Part shown: piece after piece, positions 25,680-33,553 of the stretch
How the letters are laid out: every line of letters begins with the position of its first letter
Position numbering within the stretch: the first letter of the stretch is position 1
Source: Nostoc sp. 'Peltigera membranacea cyanobiont' N6
GTDB taxonomy: Bacteria; Cyanobacteriota; Cyanobacteriia; Cyanobacteriales; Nostocaceae
Length of the DNA stretch: 64,000 bases
Reading direction: 5' to 3'
Assembly: GCF_002949735.1 (NCBI RefSeq)
Contig: NZ_CP026681.1
Coordinates: 1,612,001 to 1,676,000 of the forward strand
Program-made: the position numbers and the translations under genes
Notes under the pieces: model-generated
What the model saw: only the letters and a program-made list of their open reading frames with translations
Database searches by the model: none
What the model was told of the DNA's origin: nothing

Positions 25680-26228
25680 CTACTTCTTACCACCCTTACC
25701 AGTCTTACCAGCCTTACGTCTTACCACTTCACCTGCATAGCGAATACCTTTACCTTTGTAAGGTTCTGGTGGACGAACGGCGCGAATTTTTGCGGCTGTA
25801 TTACCTACAATTTCTTTGTCGTAGCCGCTAACAATTACGTTAGTGGTACCTTCAACTGCAAACTGAATTCCTTCAGGTGGTTCAATTTGCACCTGATGGC
25901 TGTAACCCATGTTTAAAACTAGGTTACGCCCTTGAAGTTGTGCCCTGTAACCAACACCTTGGATTTCCAAACGGCGCTGAAAACCAAGGGATACTCCCTC
26001 GACCATGTTGGCAACCAAAGTGCGGCTCAAGCCGTGCAGTTGCTTCGATGTCCGAGTTTCATCCCGGCGATTTACGTGCAATATTTCTCCCTCTTGAGAG
26101 AGTGAGACATTATCTCTGAGAGTGCGAGAAAGTTCTCCTTTGGGCCCTTTCACTACAATATTCGTACCATCGATCGCCACTTGAACTTTGGCGGGAATAG
26201 TAATTGGACGTTTACCAATACGAGACAT
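25680..26228 (-). CDS. rplF: 50S ribosomal protein L6
   Basis: 182 residues from ATG 26228 (MSRIGKRPITIPAKVQVAID); an in-frame start at 26318 would translate the TTTGTCCTTTGT spacer repeat. Two L6 domains with the C-terminal signature YKGKGIRYAGEVVRRKAGK. Near the sarcin-ricin loop and factor-binding site. Confidence 0.97.
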   Translation of the reverse strand: MSRIGKRPITIPAKVQVAIDGTNIVVKGPKGELSRTLRDNVSLSQEGEILHVNRRDETRTSKQLHGLSRTLVANMVEGVSLGFQRRLEIQGVGYRAQLQGRNLVLNMGYSHQVQIEPPEGIQFAVEGTTNVIVSGYDKEIVGNTAAKIRAVRPPEPYKGKGIRYAGEVVRRKAGKTGKGGKK

Positions 26229-26230
26229 TA

Positions 26231-26355
26231 CTTTTTGTCCTTTGTTATTTGTCCTTTGCCTTTTGTTATTTATCCTTTGTCTTTTGTCCTTTGTCCTTTG
26301 CTTAAGACTAATGACCAATGACTAATGACTAATGACAAACGACTAATGACCAATG
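26231..26355. repeat. TTTGTCCT / ACTAATGAC palindromic spacer
   Basis: Long run of TTTGTCCTTTGTTATTTG-type units (26233-26302) followed by GACTAATGACCAATGACTAA-type units (26306-26353), between rpsH and rplF. One of the longest copies in the window. Confidence 0.82.
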
Positions 26356-26356
26356 A

Positions 26357-26758
26357 CTACCAAACGTAACAAAGCACTTCGCCACCCAAGTTTTGACGAC
26401 GCGCTTCGCGGTCAGTCATAATTCCACTGGATGTCGAAATAATGGCAATGCCAATGCCGCCTAGTACTCTTGGTAATTCTTTTCTATTGGAGTAAACACG
26501 CAAGCCTGGCTTACTCACTCGCTTTAAGGCGGTGATTAGAGGCTGACGATTCTTACCCTTATATTTTAGGGAAATCACTAGGTTGTGTTTTACCCCTTCT
26601 TCTGCTTCTTCGATTTCAGCAATAAAGCCTTCCTCCCGTAGCACTTTGGCAATGCTGCGGGTCATTTTTGTCGCTGGCACTTGTGTAGTTTGATGCCGCG
26701 CCAGGTTGGCATTGCGGATGCGCGTCAGCATATCTGCAATTGTGTCGTTAGCCGCCAT
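26357..26758 (-). CDS. rpsH: 30S ribosomal protein S8
   Basis: 133 residues; NDTIADMLTRIRNANLARHQ at the start and the C-terminal STSSGIMTDREARRQNLGGE, which binds helix 21 of 16S rRNA. Starts 20 bp after rplE. rpsN (S14), found here in many bacteria, is absent. Confidence 0.97.
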   Translation of the reverse strand: MAANDTIADMLTRIRNANLARHQTTQVPATKMTRSIAKVLREEGFIAEIEEAEEGVKHNLVISLKYKGKNRQPLITALKRVSKPGLRVYSNRKELPRVLGGIGIAIISTSSGIMTDREARRQNLGGEVLCYVW

Positions 26759-26778
26759 CGTTCCCTCTATAGATGAAC

Positions 26779-27327
26779 TTACTGATCGCGAAAGGGCATT
26801 CCTAATTCTTTAAGTAAGGCGCGGCCCTCTTCGTCGTTTTTTGCTGTGGTGATGATGGAAATATCCATCCCACGCACTTGATCAACGCTGTCGTATTCGA
26901 CTTCTGGAAAAATTAGCTGTTCTCTTACACCCAGAGTATAGTTACCCCGTCCGTCAAAGCTTTTAGGGCTAACGCCGCGAAAATCTCGAATTCTGGGCAG
27001 TGATAGGCTAACCAGTCGGTCAAAAAAGGCATACATCCGCTCGGCTCTCAGAGTAACCATGATCCCGACGGGCATCCCTTGACGAATCTTAAAACCTGCG
27101 ATCGCCTTTTTCGCCCGCGTTACCACTGGTTTTTGACCGGTGACAAGCGCAATTTCGTTGATGGATGCTTCCAGTGACTTGGCGTTTTGAGCAGCTTCAC
27201 CCAAACCTCGGTTAATAGTAACCTTTACCAACTTCGGTACTTGATGAACGTTGGTATATTGAAACTGATTGATCAGTTTGGGGACGATTGTCTCTTGATA
27301 TAAGCTTTTGAGTCTTGTTGCTGCCAT
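26779..27327 (-). CDS. rplE: 50S ribosomal protein L5
   Basis: 182 residues; NVHQVPKLVKVTINRGLGEA, TGQKPVVTRAKKAIAGFKIR and the C-terminal GMDISIITTAKNDEEGRALL are family blocks. Contacts 5S rRNA and P-site tRNA. Follows rplX after a repeat-filled gap of about 105 bp. Confidence 0.97.
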   Translation of the reverse strand: MAATRLKSLYQETIVPKLINQFQYTNVHQVPKLVKVTINRGLGEAAQNAKSLEASINEIALVTGQKPVVTRAKKAIAGFKIRQGMPVGIMVTLRAERMYAFFDRLVSLSLPRIRDFRGVSPKSFDGRGNYTLGVREQLIFPEVEYDSVDQVRGMDISIITTAKNDEEGRALLKELGMPFRDQ

Positions 27328-27371
27328 AGTTTTTTGTCCTGATATCCCTGGGCTTGGTCAGGGAACTTTTA

Positions 27372-27432
27372 TTGTCCTTTGTTATTTGTCCTTTGTCTTT
27401 ATTACTAATGACTAATGACTAATGACCAATGA
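27372..27432. repeat. TTTGTTATTTGTC / ACTAATGAC palindromic spacer
   Basis: Short copy of the palindromic repeat between rplE and rplX: TCCTTTGTTATTTGTCCTTT then TACTAATGACTAATGAC. Confidence 0.8.
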
Positions 27433-27786
27433 CTATTTATCCAGAATTTCGCCAGTTTTTTTAAGTTTTCTGACTTTTTTCCCTTCTGAAGTAAAGGTAT
27501 AACAAACACGACTGGCAACGTTTTGCTTAGTTGAATAAAGCATGACGTTGGAGCTATGAATTGGGAATTCTTGGGTGACAATTCGCCCTGATTCCCCTTC
27601 TTGCTGGGGTTTGACGTGCTTGGTCTTGATGTTGACACCTTTGACGATGACTTTACTCAGTTGGGGAAGTGCCTGGACAATTTCACCAATTTTTCCTTTG
27701 TCTTTACCAGCAATCACTTGTACGGTGTCGCCAGTTTTGACGTGCATTTTGTGGAATACTTTGGGCGTACCTTGTTTGGTTGCCAT
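27433..27786 (-). CDS. rplX: 50S ribosomal protein L24
   Basis: 117 residues. KOW domain KTGDTVQVIAGKDKGKIGEI near the N-terminus and GVNIKTKHVKPQQEGESGRI. L24 starts 50S assembly. Its ATG overlaps the rplN stop by one base. Confidence 0.97.
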   Translation of the reverse strand: MATKQGTPKVFHKMHVKTGDTVQVIAGKDKGKIGEIVQALPQLSKVIVKGVNIKTKHVKPQQEGESGRIVTQEFPIHSSNVMLYSTKQNVASRVCYTFTSEGKKVRKLKKTGEILDK

Positions 27787-28154
27787 TAAAGCACCTCCGG
27801 AGCCAGAGAAACAATTTTGGTAAAGTTTTTATCGCGTAGTTCCCGGGCAACTGGGCCAAAAACCCGTGTGCCTCTGGGATTACCGTCTTTGTTGATAATC
27901 ACAGCAGCGTTATCATCAAAGCGAATACTCATGCCACTGTCACGAGATACGGCTTTCCGAGTGCGGACAATTACTGCTTCCACAACATCAGACTTTTTAA
28001 CAGCCATGTTGGGTGTAGCATCTTTGACAACGGCGATAATTTTATCACCGATAAAACCATAACGGCGGTTGCCTCCACCTAAGACGCGGATGCACATTAA
28101 TTTACGGGCACCGCTATTATCAGCGACATTTAAATAAGTCTGGGGTTGAATCAC
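27786..28154 (-). CDS. rplN: 50S ribosomal protein L14
   Basis: 122 residues, the fixed length of L14: MIQPQTYLNVADNSGARKLM at the start, then GGNRRYGFIGDKIIAVVKDA and PRGTRVFGPVARELRDKNFT. Forms part of bridge B8 to the 30S subunit. One-base overlap with rplX. Confidence 0.98.
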   Translation of the reverse strand: MIQPQTYLNVADNSGARKLMCIRVLGGGNRRYGFIGDKIIAVVKDATPNMAVKKSDVVEAVIVRTRKAVSRDSGMSIRFDDNAAVIINKDGNPRGTRVFGPVARELRDKNFTKIVSLAPEVL

Positions 28155-28200
28155 AATTATTCTCCCTTGTGGTGTTGTTAGCTTCTAACAACGATGAGGT

Positions 28201-28449
28201 TTAAGCGGGCTTGACGTTCAGGACTTCTGTGATTTTCCAGCGCTTGGTTTTGCTCAGGGGTCTAGTTTCCTGAATGCGAACGCGATCGCCTACTTTACAC
28301 TTATTTTCTTCGTCGTGAACTTTATATCGTTGGGTGTTAACCACAATTTTGCCGTACTTGGGGTGAGGAGCGCGGTTTTCTATGGCAACTACCACAGTTT
28401 TTTGCATTTTATCGCTCACTACCAAGCCAACTCGTTCTTTAACTGCCAT
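28201..28449 (-). CDS. rpsQ: 30S ribosomal protein S17
   Basis: 82 residues; OB-fold with VSDKMQKTVVVAIE, RAPHPKYGKIVVNTQRYKVH and ETRPLSKTKRWKITEVL. Early 16S rRNA-binding protein. Starts 6 bp after the rpmC stop. Confidence 0.97.
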   Translation of the reverse strand: MAVKERVGLVVSDKMQKTVVVAIENRAPHPKYGKIVVNTQRYKVHDEENKCKVGDRVRIQETRPLSKTKRWKITEVLNVKPA

Positions 28450-28455
28450 AATCTC

Positions 28456-28683
28456 CTACTTTTCTTCTTTAGCCGATTGACTTGCTGCCCGTTTGCGTTC
28501 TGTTTCTAATGTCAGCAATTGGGCTAGGCGATGTCGAGCCTGTCTGAACTGGTGGGGCTTTTCTAATTGTCTTGTGGCTTTTTGCAAGCGCAACTGAAAT
28601 AGTTGTCTTTTGATGGCGACAATTTCATCAGAGAGCTTTTCGTCACTTAATTCTCTAGCTTCTGAAATCTTGGGAAGAGGCAT
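28456..28683 (-). CDS. rpmC: 50S ribosomal protein L29
   Basis: 75 residues, two long helices: SEARELSDEKLSDEIVAIKR and FRQARHRLAQLLTLETERKR. Lies at the exit tunnel, near the trigger factor site. 3 bp after rplP, 6 bp before rpsQ. Confidence 0.96.
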   Translation of the reverse strand: MPLPKISEARELSDEKLSDEIVAIKRQLFQLRLQKATRQLEKPHQFRQARHRLAQLLTLETERKRAASQSAKEEK

Positions 28684-28686
28684 AAG

Positions 28687-29112
28687 CTACTCCTGCTCCT
28701 GTGGTTGAGGGCGCACAATAAACTTGGTTTTTATAGGCAGTTTAAATGAAGCTAAACGCATAGCTTCCCGGGCGATTTCTTCAGTCACTCCACCGATTTC
28801 AAACAAAATCCGTCCTGGCTTGACTACCGCTACCCAAAACTCTGGATTACCTTTACCGGAACCCATCCGGGTTTCAGCAGGACGCATGGTTACAGGTTTA
28901 TCAGGGAAAATCCGAATCCAGATTTGTCCACCCCGACGAATATAACGAGTCATTGCCCGACGAGAAGCCTCGATTTGCCGGGAGGTAATCCAAGCAGGTT
29001 CTTGTGCTTGGAGTGCAAAATCACCGAAGTTGAGGGTGCTACCACGGGTGGCTAGTCCCTCCATCCGTCCGCGCTGTTGTTTGCGGAATTTAGTTCTTCT
29101 AGGGCTTAACAT
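28687..29112 (-). CDS. rplP: 50S ribosomal protein L16
   Basis: 141 residues; MLSPRRTKFRKQQRGRMEGL at the start, then RRGGQIWIRIFPDKPVTMRP and MGSGKGNPEFWVAVVKPGRI. Positions the A-site tRNA near the peptidyl transferase centre. Follows rpsC after a G-rich repeat spacer. Confidence 0.98.
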   Translation of the reverse strand: MLSPRRTKFRKQQRGRMEGLATRGSTLNFGDFALQAQEPAWITSRQIEASRRAMTRYIRRGGQIWIRIFPDKPVTMRPAETRMGSGKGNPEFWVAVVKPGRILFEIGGVTEEIAREAMRLASFKLPIKTKFIVRPQPQEQE

Positions 29113-29216
29113 GATTGGCTACTGGGTACTAGGTACTGGGGATTAGGGATTGGGAATTAGGGATCGGGGATTGAGAATTCTTACCCAGTCCCCAGTCCCC
29201 AGTCCCCAGTTCCCGT
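29113..29216. repeat. GGGGATT/GGGTACT run with facing CCCAGTCCCC run
   Basis: CTACTGGGTACTAGGTACTG-type units (29118-29170) face CCCAGTCCCCAGTCCCCAGT units (29184-29214). The arms can pair in the transcript between rpsC and rplP. Confidence 0.78.
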
Positions 29217-29999
29217 TTACCCTTCATTTGAGCGGTCTTCAAATTGCTGGCGACGACGTTGTTGTTGACGGCGACGGGGTTCGCGATCGCGATCGCGGGG
29301 ATCTCGTTCGCGATCGCGGCTTGCTGGTGGTGGGGGTGTCTCTTCCTGTCCAGGAATAATTTCTCCCTTAAATACCCAAACTTTGATGCCCAAAATGCCG
29401 TAAACAGTTTTTGCCGTGCAATAAGAGTAGTCAATGTCAGCCCGTAAGGTATGTAAAGGTACTCTACCTTCACGAGTCCATTCTGTCCGGGCAATTTCTG
29501 CACCGTTGAGTCGGCCGCTGACTTGGATTTTAATCCCTTGAACACCAGCGCGTTGGGCCCGTTGAATCGATTGCCGCACTACCCGCCGAAACGAAACCCG
29601 ACGTTCCAATTGTTGAGCAATGTATTCAGCAATTAGGTAGGCATCAGCATCAACTCGTTGAACTTCAACTACGTTAATGCGAATTTGGCGATTGCTACCC
29701 AACAGTCCTTGCAGTCCGGTTCGCAAGGATTCGATACCTTGTCCACCACGTCCTACTACTACACCAGGTCTAGCTGTACGTACTTCTAAGTCGATTTGGT
29801 CGGCTTTGCGCTCAATCCGCACTTCGGAAATCCCGGCGTTGTTTTGAGCCTGTCTACCCAGCTTTTGTTCTATGTATTGACGGAGTTTGTAGTCTTCTTG
29901 TAAAAGTTCTGGATAACGGTCAGGAACAGCAAACCAACGGGATTGATGTTCGTGTGTAATACCCAGGCGAAAACCAACTGGATGAATCTTCTGTCCCAC
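29217..29999 (-). CDS. rpsC: 30S ribosomal protein S3 with HIP1-derived C-terminal tail
   Basis: 260 residues. KH domain with VRTARPGVVVGRGGQGIESL and the C-terminal domain (GAEIARTEWTREGRVPLHTL) are standard; S3 lies at the mRNA entry. The last ~40 residues form a charged tail (RDRERDPRDRDREPRRRQQQ). It is encoded over two clusters of the palindrome GCGATCGC at 29283-29297 and 29310-29317, giving Arg-Asp repeats. Cyanobacterial S3 often has a longer tail, but the HIP1 origin of this one is notable. 217 bp contain rplP spacer repeats on one side; rplV follows 53 bp upstream. Confidence 0.97.
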   Translation of the reverse strand: MGQKIHPVGFRLGITHEHQSRWFAVPDRYPELLQEDYKLRQYIEQKLGRQAQNNAGISEVRIERKADQIDLEVRTARPGVVVGRGGQGIESLRTGLQGLLGSNRQIRINVVEVQRVDADAYLIAEYIAQQLERRVSFRRVVRQSIQRAQRAGVQGIKIQVSGRLNGAEIARTEWTREGRVPLHTLRADIDYSYCTAKTVYGILGIKVWVFKGEIIPGQEETPPPPASRDRERDPRDRDREPRRRQQQRRRQQFEDRSNEG

Positions 30000-30052
30000 G
30001 AATGCTTCCTCTAAGATTTCTTACTTTACGTAATTTATTCGTGTAAGCGTGC

Positions 30053-30409
30053 TTATTTTTCTGGGGCGGCTCCAACAGCCACAGTAATATGACACGTTGG
30101 CTTGCGAATTTGGTAAGCTCGACCTTGCGCTCTTGGTTGGAACCGCTTCAACGGTGGCCCTTGATCGGCGTAAGCCTGAGTAATCACTAATTTAGTCCGG
30201 TCTAACCCAGCGTTGTGTTCAGCATTAGCGGCAGCGCTTCTGAGAACCTTCAATATGGGTTCAGTGGCGCGATAGGGCATGAATTCCAGGATGATTAACG
30301 CTTCTCGGTAAGATCGCCCCCGGATTTGATCGAGTACCCGACGCACTTTGTAGGCCGAGATGCGGATAAAACGAGCGATCGCTTTTACTTCAGTAGTATT
30401 AGTAGCCAT
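30053..30409 (-). CDS. rplV: 50S ribosomal protein L22
   Basis: 118 residues from ATG 30409 (MATNTTEVKAIARFIRISAY); an in-frame start at 30430 would add a leader from the repeat. Family blocks: KVRRVLDQIRGRSYREALII, AAANAEHNAGLD and the tunnel-lining hairpin FQPRAQGRAYQIRKPTCHIT (macrolide resistance loop). Confidence 0.97.
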   Translation of the reverse strand: MATNTTEVKAIARFIRISAYKVRRVLDQIRGRSYREALIILEFMPYRATEPILKVLRSAAANAEHNAGLDRTKLVITQAYADQGPPLKRFQPRAQGRAYQIRKPTCHITVAVGAAPEK

Positions 30410-30419
30410 AATTTTCTCC

Positions 30420-30489
30420 AATTTTGTCATTTGTCATTTGTCACTTGTCACTTGTCTTTAGCTAATGACTAATGACTAATAACTAATGA
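30420..30489. repeat. TTTGTCAT / ACTAATGAC palindromic spacer
   Basis: Between rplV and rpsS: TTTGTCATTTGTCATTTGTC-type arm (30424-30456) and TAATGACTAATGACTAATAA-type arm (30463-30489). Confidence 0.8.
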
Positions 30490-30768
30490 CTACCTACCCG
30501 CTTTTTTGTCGCTTTTTCCATGACCCCTGTAGGTGCGTGTCGGGGCAAATTCACCCAACTTGTGTCCTACCATTTGTTCGTTTACAAAAACTGGAACGTG
30601 TTGTCGTCCGTTGTGAACAGCTATGGTATGACCTACCATTAGGGGCAAAATTGTCGAAGCTCTTGACCAAGTTTTAATAACTTCTTTTCTGTTGTTGTCG
30701 TTGAGCTTTTCAATTTTTTTTAAGAGATGATCCGCAACGAAAGGACCTTTTTTTAGAGAACGACCCAT
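30490..30768 (-). CDS. rpsS: 30S ribosomal protein S19
   Basis: 92 residues: MGRSLKKGPFVADHLLKKIE, then TWSRASTILPLMVGHTIAVH and GHKLGEFAPTRTYRGHGKSD. In the 30S head, forms bridge B1a. Follows rplB by about 100 bp. Confidence 0.98.
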   Translation of the reverse strand: MGRSLKKGPFVADHLLKKIEKLNDNNRKEVIKTWSRASTILPLMVGHTIAVHNGRQHVPVFVNEQMVGHKLGEFAPTRTYRGHGKSDKKAGR

Positions 30769-30867
30769 AGTTCAATTTTGGATTTAGGATTTAGAAATTA
30801 GTAGTGAGGAGTGAGGAATTAGAAGTTAGATTTTACTCTCAACTCATAACTCTTAACTCCCAACTCT

Positions 30868-31731
30868 TTAAGACTCACGACCACCGCGACCGCGTTTAGA
30901 AGACTTCCGGCGACGACGCACAATGAATTTACTGCTAAGTTTTTTGCGATTGCGTGTCTTCGCGCCCAATGTGGGTTTACCCCAAGGTGTAACAGGCCCC
31001 GATCTACCGATAGGCGCTCTACCTTCACCACCACCATGTGGGTGATCCACTGGGTTCATGACGCTACCCCTAACCTTTGGACGGCGACCTTTCCAGCGAT
31101 TTCGTCCTGCTTTACCTGCGCTCAGGTTTCTCGCATCGGTGTTGCCTACTTGTCCAATGGTGGCGTAGCATTCGCGCCGAATTAAGCGGACTTCTCCTGA
31201 AGGCAACTTGAGAGTTACATAATCACCTTCTTTTGCCACAACTTGAGCGCTAGCACCAGCAGCCCGCACGATTTGACCACCTTTACCAGGAGTCATTTCT
31301 ACGTTGTGAACGCTAGTACCCAAGGGAATCCTTGATAGAGGTAAAGCATTACCATCTTCAAAAGGAGACTCAGGTCCAGAAATAATTATTGTTCCAACTT
31401 TCAACCCGTTGGGATGAAGAATGTACCGTTTTTCGCCATCTTGGTAATACAAAAGGGCAATTCGGGCATTACGGTTTGGATCGTATTCAATTGCTGCGAC
31501 TTTGGCAGGAATATTATGTTTATCCCTTTTAAAATCAACGATCCGATAAAGTTGTTTGTGTCCGCCACCCCGGCGACGACTGGTAATCCGCCCGGTATTA
31601 TTCCGACCTTTGGCGCGATGCTTCGAGGTAGTTAGGGATTTTTCTGGCTCGGTTTTTGTGATTTCCGCAAAGTCAGAAACTGTAACTTGGCGAGTGCTGG
31701 GGGTATAAGGGCGGTAAGAACGAGTACCCAT
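30868..31731 (-). CDS. rplB: 50S ribosomal protein L2
   Basis: 287 residues. N-terminal OB-fold (GRITSRRRGGGHKQLYRIVD) and SH3-like domain; the peptidyl-transferase-associated loop shows MNPVDHPHGGGEGRAPIGRS with the essential His. Needed for subunit joining. Between rplW and rpsS. Confidence 0.98.
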   Translation of the reverse strand: MGTRSYRPYTPSTRQVTVSDFAEITKTEPEKSLTTSKHRAKGRNNTGRITSRRRGGGHKQLYRIVDFKRDKHNIPAKVAAIEYDPNRNARIALLYYQDGEKRYILHPNGLKVGTIIISGPESPFEDGNALPLSRIPLGTSVHNVEMTPGKGGQIVRAAGASAQVVAKEGDYVTLKLPSGEVRLIRRECYATIGQVGNTDARNLSAGKAGRNRWKGRRPKVRGSVMNPVDHPHGGGEGRAPIGRSGPVTPWGKPTLGAKTRNRKKLSSKFIVRRRRKSSKRGRGGRES

Positions 31732-31871
31732 AATCTATTTTGGATTTTGGATTTTGGATTTACTTAATTTCGGATTTTGAATTTTGGATTTAATGAGTGT
31801 TTAACTAATTACGACCATTGTTGGTACTTATTCAGTAAACTCCTCAATCTAAAATCTAAAATCTAAAATTC

Positions 31872-32186
31872 CTAGACTTCAGGGAATAGAACTTGTCTAA
31901 TCTTTTCTTCATCCCCAGGTGCGACTGTAACAATAGCTCGCTTGTATTGGGGCTTATAACCGATAAATTTACCAACGCGCCGCTTTTTACGTGGTGGTAA
32001 GGTGGTGTTGACTTTTACAACCTTGACCTGAAATAAGTCTTCGATCGCAGCCTTGATTTCTGGCTTAGATGCCTTTGGAATTACTTCAAAGGTGTACTTA
32101 TTCTGTTCCATCAAGATGGTCGCTTTTTCGGTGACGATTGGGCGACGTACTAAGTCGGCAAGATCGCGGGGGTCAAAGCTAGGCAC
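31872..32186 (-). CDS. rplW: 50S ribosomal protein L23
   Basis: 104 residues: DLADLVRRPIVTEKATILME, then EVIPKASKPEIKAAIEDLFQ and VNTTLPPRKKRRVGKFIGYK. Docking site for trigger factor and SRP at the tunnel exit. Its start overlaps the rplD stop by 8 bp. Confidence 0.97.
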   Translation of the reverse strand: MPSFDPRDLADLVRRPIVTEKATILMEQNKYTFEVIPKASKPEIKAAIEDLFQVKVVKVNTTLPPRKKRRVGKFIGYKPQYKRAIVTVAPGDEEKIRQVLFPEV

Positions 32187-32817
32187 TGTAGACCTCCTGA
32201 ATTTTTTCTAGGGCTGATGCCGTAACTACAATTTTGTCAGCGTGCAGTAAATCAAAAACATTTAACTGGTCGGCTGCAATTAGTTTTAAATTTTCAATGT
32301 TGCGGCCTGACAAATAAACGTTATCTGTATCCGCAATTTCAGACAAAATTAACAGTGCCTTGCTTTCTGGCACTACTCCCCAACGAGCAAGTGCTGCCAC
32401 TAAGTCTTTAGTCTTTGGGCGAGATAGCTCGGTGCTAAATTCTTCTACTACGATCAAGTCTTCAATGCGGCTCACAAATGCTGTCCGCAGCGCTAAACGT
32501 CGCTCTTTGCGGTTCAACTTAAGGTCGAAGTCTCTGGGTTTTGGCCCAAAGATCACACCACCACCACGCCACAGTGGTGAACGAATAGACCCTGCACGAG
32601 CGCGACCAGTACCTTTTTGCCGCCAAGGTTTACGACCGCCACCTCTAACTTCAGCACGAGTTTTTGTACTGGCATTTCCTTGACGAGCATTAGTCAATTG
32701 CCGTACTAAGGCGCGGTGTACAATGTGAGACGCTGTTTCTTCCTTGGCAACGCGCAATTCGAAGGTCGTCTCGCCGACCTGTTCTCCTTGCCAATTTTTA
32801 ACTACGCTTTCAACCAT
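32179..32817 (-). CDS. rplD: 50S ribosomal protein L4
   Basis: 212 residues from ATG 32817 (MVESVVKNWQGEQVGETTFE); the in-frame start at 32847 reads spacer repeat. Tunnel loop with RGGGRKPWRQKGTGRARAGS, then SPLWRGGGVIFGPKPRDFDL. In E. coli L4 represses its own operon; whether this happens here is not known. Overlaps rplW by 8 bp. Confidence 0.97.
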   Translation of the reverse strand: MVESVVKNWQGEQVGETTFELRVAKEETASHIVHRALVRQLTNARQGNASTKTRAEVRGGGRKPWRQKGTGRARAGSIRSPLWRGGGVIFGPKPRDFDLKLNRKERRLALRTAFVSRIEDLIVVEEFSTELSRPKTKDLVAALARWGVVPESKALLILSEIADTDNVYLSGRNIENLKLIAADQLNVFDLLHADKIVVTASALEKIQEVYSA

Positions 32818-32919
32818 CTTTCTTATTTGTCCTTTGTCCTTTGTCATTTGTCATTTGTCTTTTGCCATTTGTCTTTAGCCAATGACTTTTGACTAATGAC
32901 TTTTGACTAATGACTTTTG
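32818..32919. repeat. TTTGTCCT / ACTAATGACTTTTG spacer
   Basis: TTTGTCCTTTGTCCTTTGTC-type arm then several GACTTTTGACTAATGACTTT units between rplD and rplC. This copy is less palindromic than the others. Confidence 0.75.
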
Positions 32920-32920
32920 A

Positions 32921-33553
32921 CTATCCCACTAATTTTGCAGGTACAACACTTACTAAAGCGCCTGGTTTACCAGGAATGGCTCCCTTAATTAGCAATAAAT
33001 TGCGTTCTGCATCAACTCGCACTATGGTCAGCTTACGGATTGTGATGCGTTTCCCACCTAAACGTCCTGCCATCCGCTTACCTGGATAGACACGACCGGG
33101 TGTTGTACCAGCACCAATTGAACCTGGCGCTCTGTGGTTTTTGGAACCGTGTGACATAGGCCCACGACCAAAGTTGTTGCGCTTCTGGTTTCCGGCAAAA
33201 CCGCGACCGATGCTTGTGCCGACTACATCGACAATTTGACCCGCACTAAAAATATCTGCTTTAATTTGTTGACCTAAGGCATAATCACTAGAACCATCGG
33301 TGTGATATTCATTTAGGTGACGCAATGCAGGGGCAGATGATTTAGCTAAATGACCCAATAGTGGTCTGTTCAGTGCCTTTGGTTTAACTTCGCCAAAACC
33401 AACTTGAATGGCAAAGTAACCGTCGGTTTGTTTCGTTTTAACTTGTGTAACGGTGCATGGCCCTGCTTGAATGACAGTCACAGGAATGGCTACTCCTGCT
33501 TCGTCAAATATTTGGGTCATGCCCAGCTTGGTGCCGAGAATACCTACAGACAC
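32921..33553 (-). CDS. rplC: 50S ribosomal protein L3
   Basis: 210 residues with GTG start at 33553 (SVGILGTKLGMTQIFDEAGV), preceded by GGAG. The extension near residues 130-160 (FAGNQKRNNFGRGPMSHGSK) reaches the peptidyl transferase centre. L3 opens this cluster: S10 (rpsJ), the first gene in E. coli, is absent, as expected in cyanobacteria where it follows tuf. A 929-bp gene-free region lies in front. Confidence 0.98.
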   Translation of the reverse strand: MSVGILGTKLGMTQIFDEAGVAIPVTVIQAGPCTVTQVKTKQTDGYFAIQVGFGEVKPKALNRPLLGHLAKSSAPALRHLNEYHTDGSSDYALGQQIKADIFSAGQIVDVVGTSIGRGFAGNQKRNNFGRGPMSHGSKNHRAPGSIGAGTTPGRVYPGKRMAGRLGGKRITIRKLTIVRVDAERNLLLIKGAIPGKPGALVSVVPAKLVG

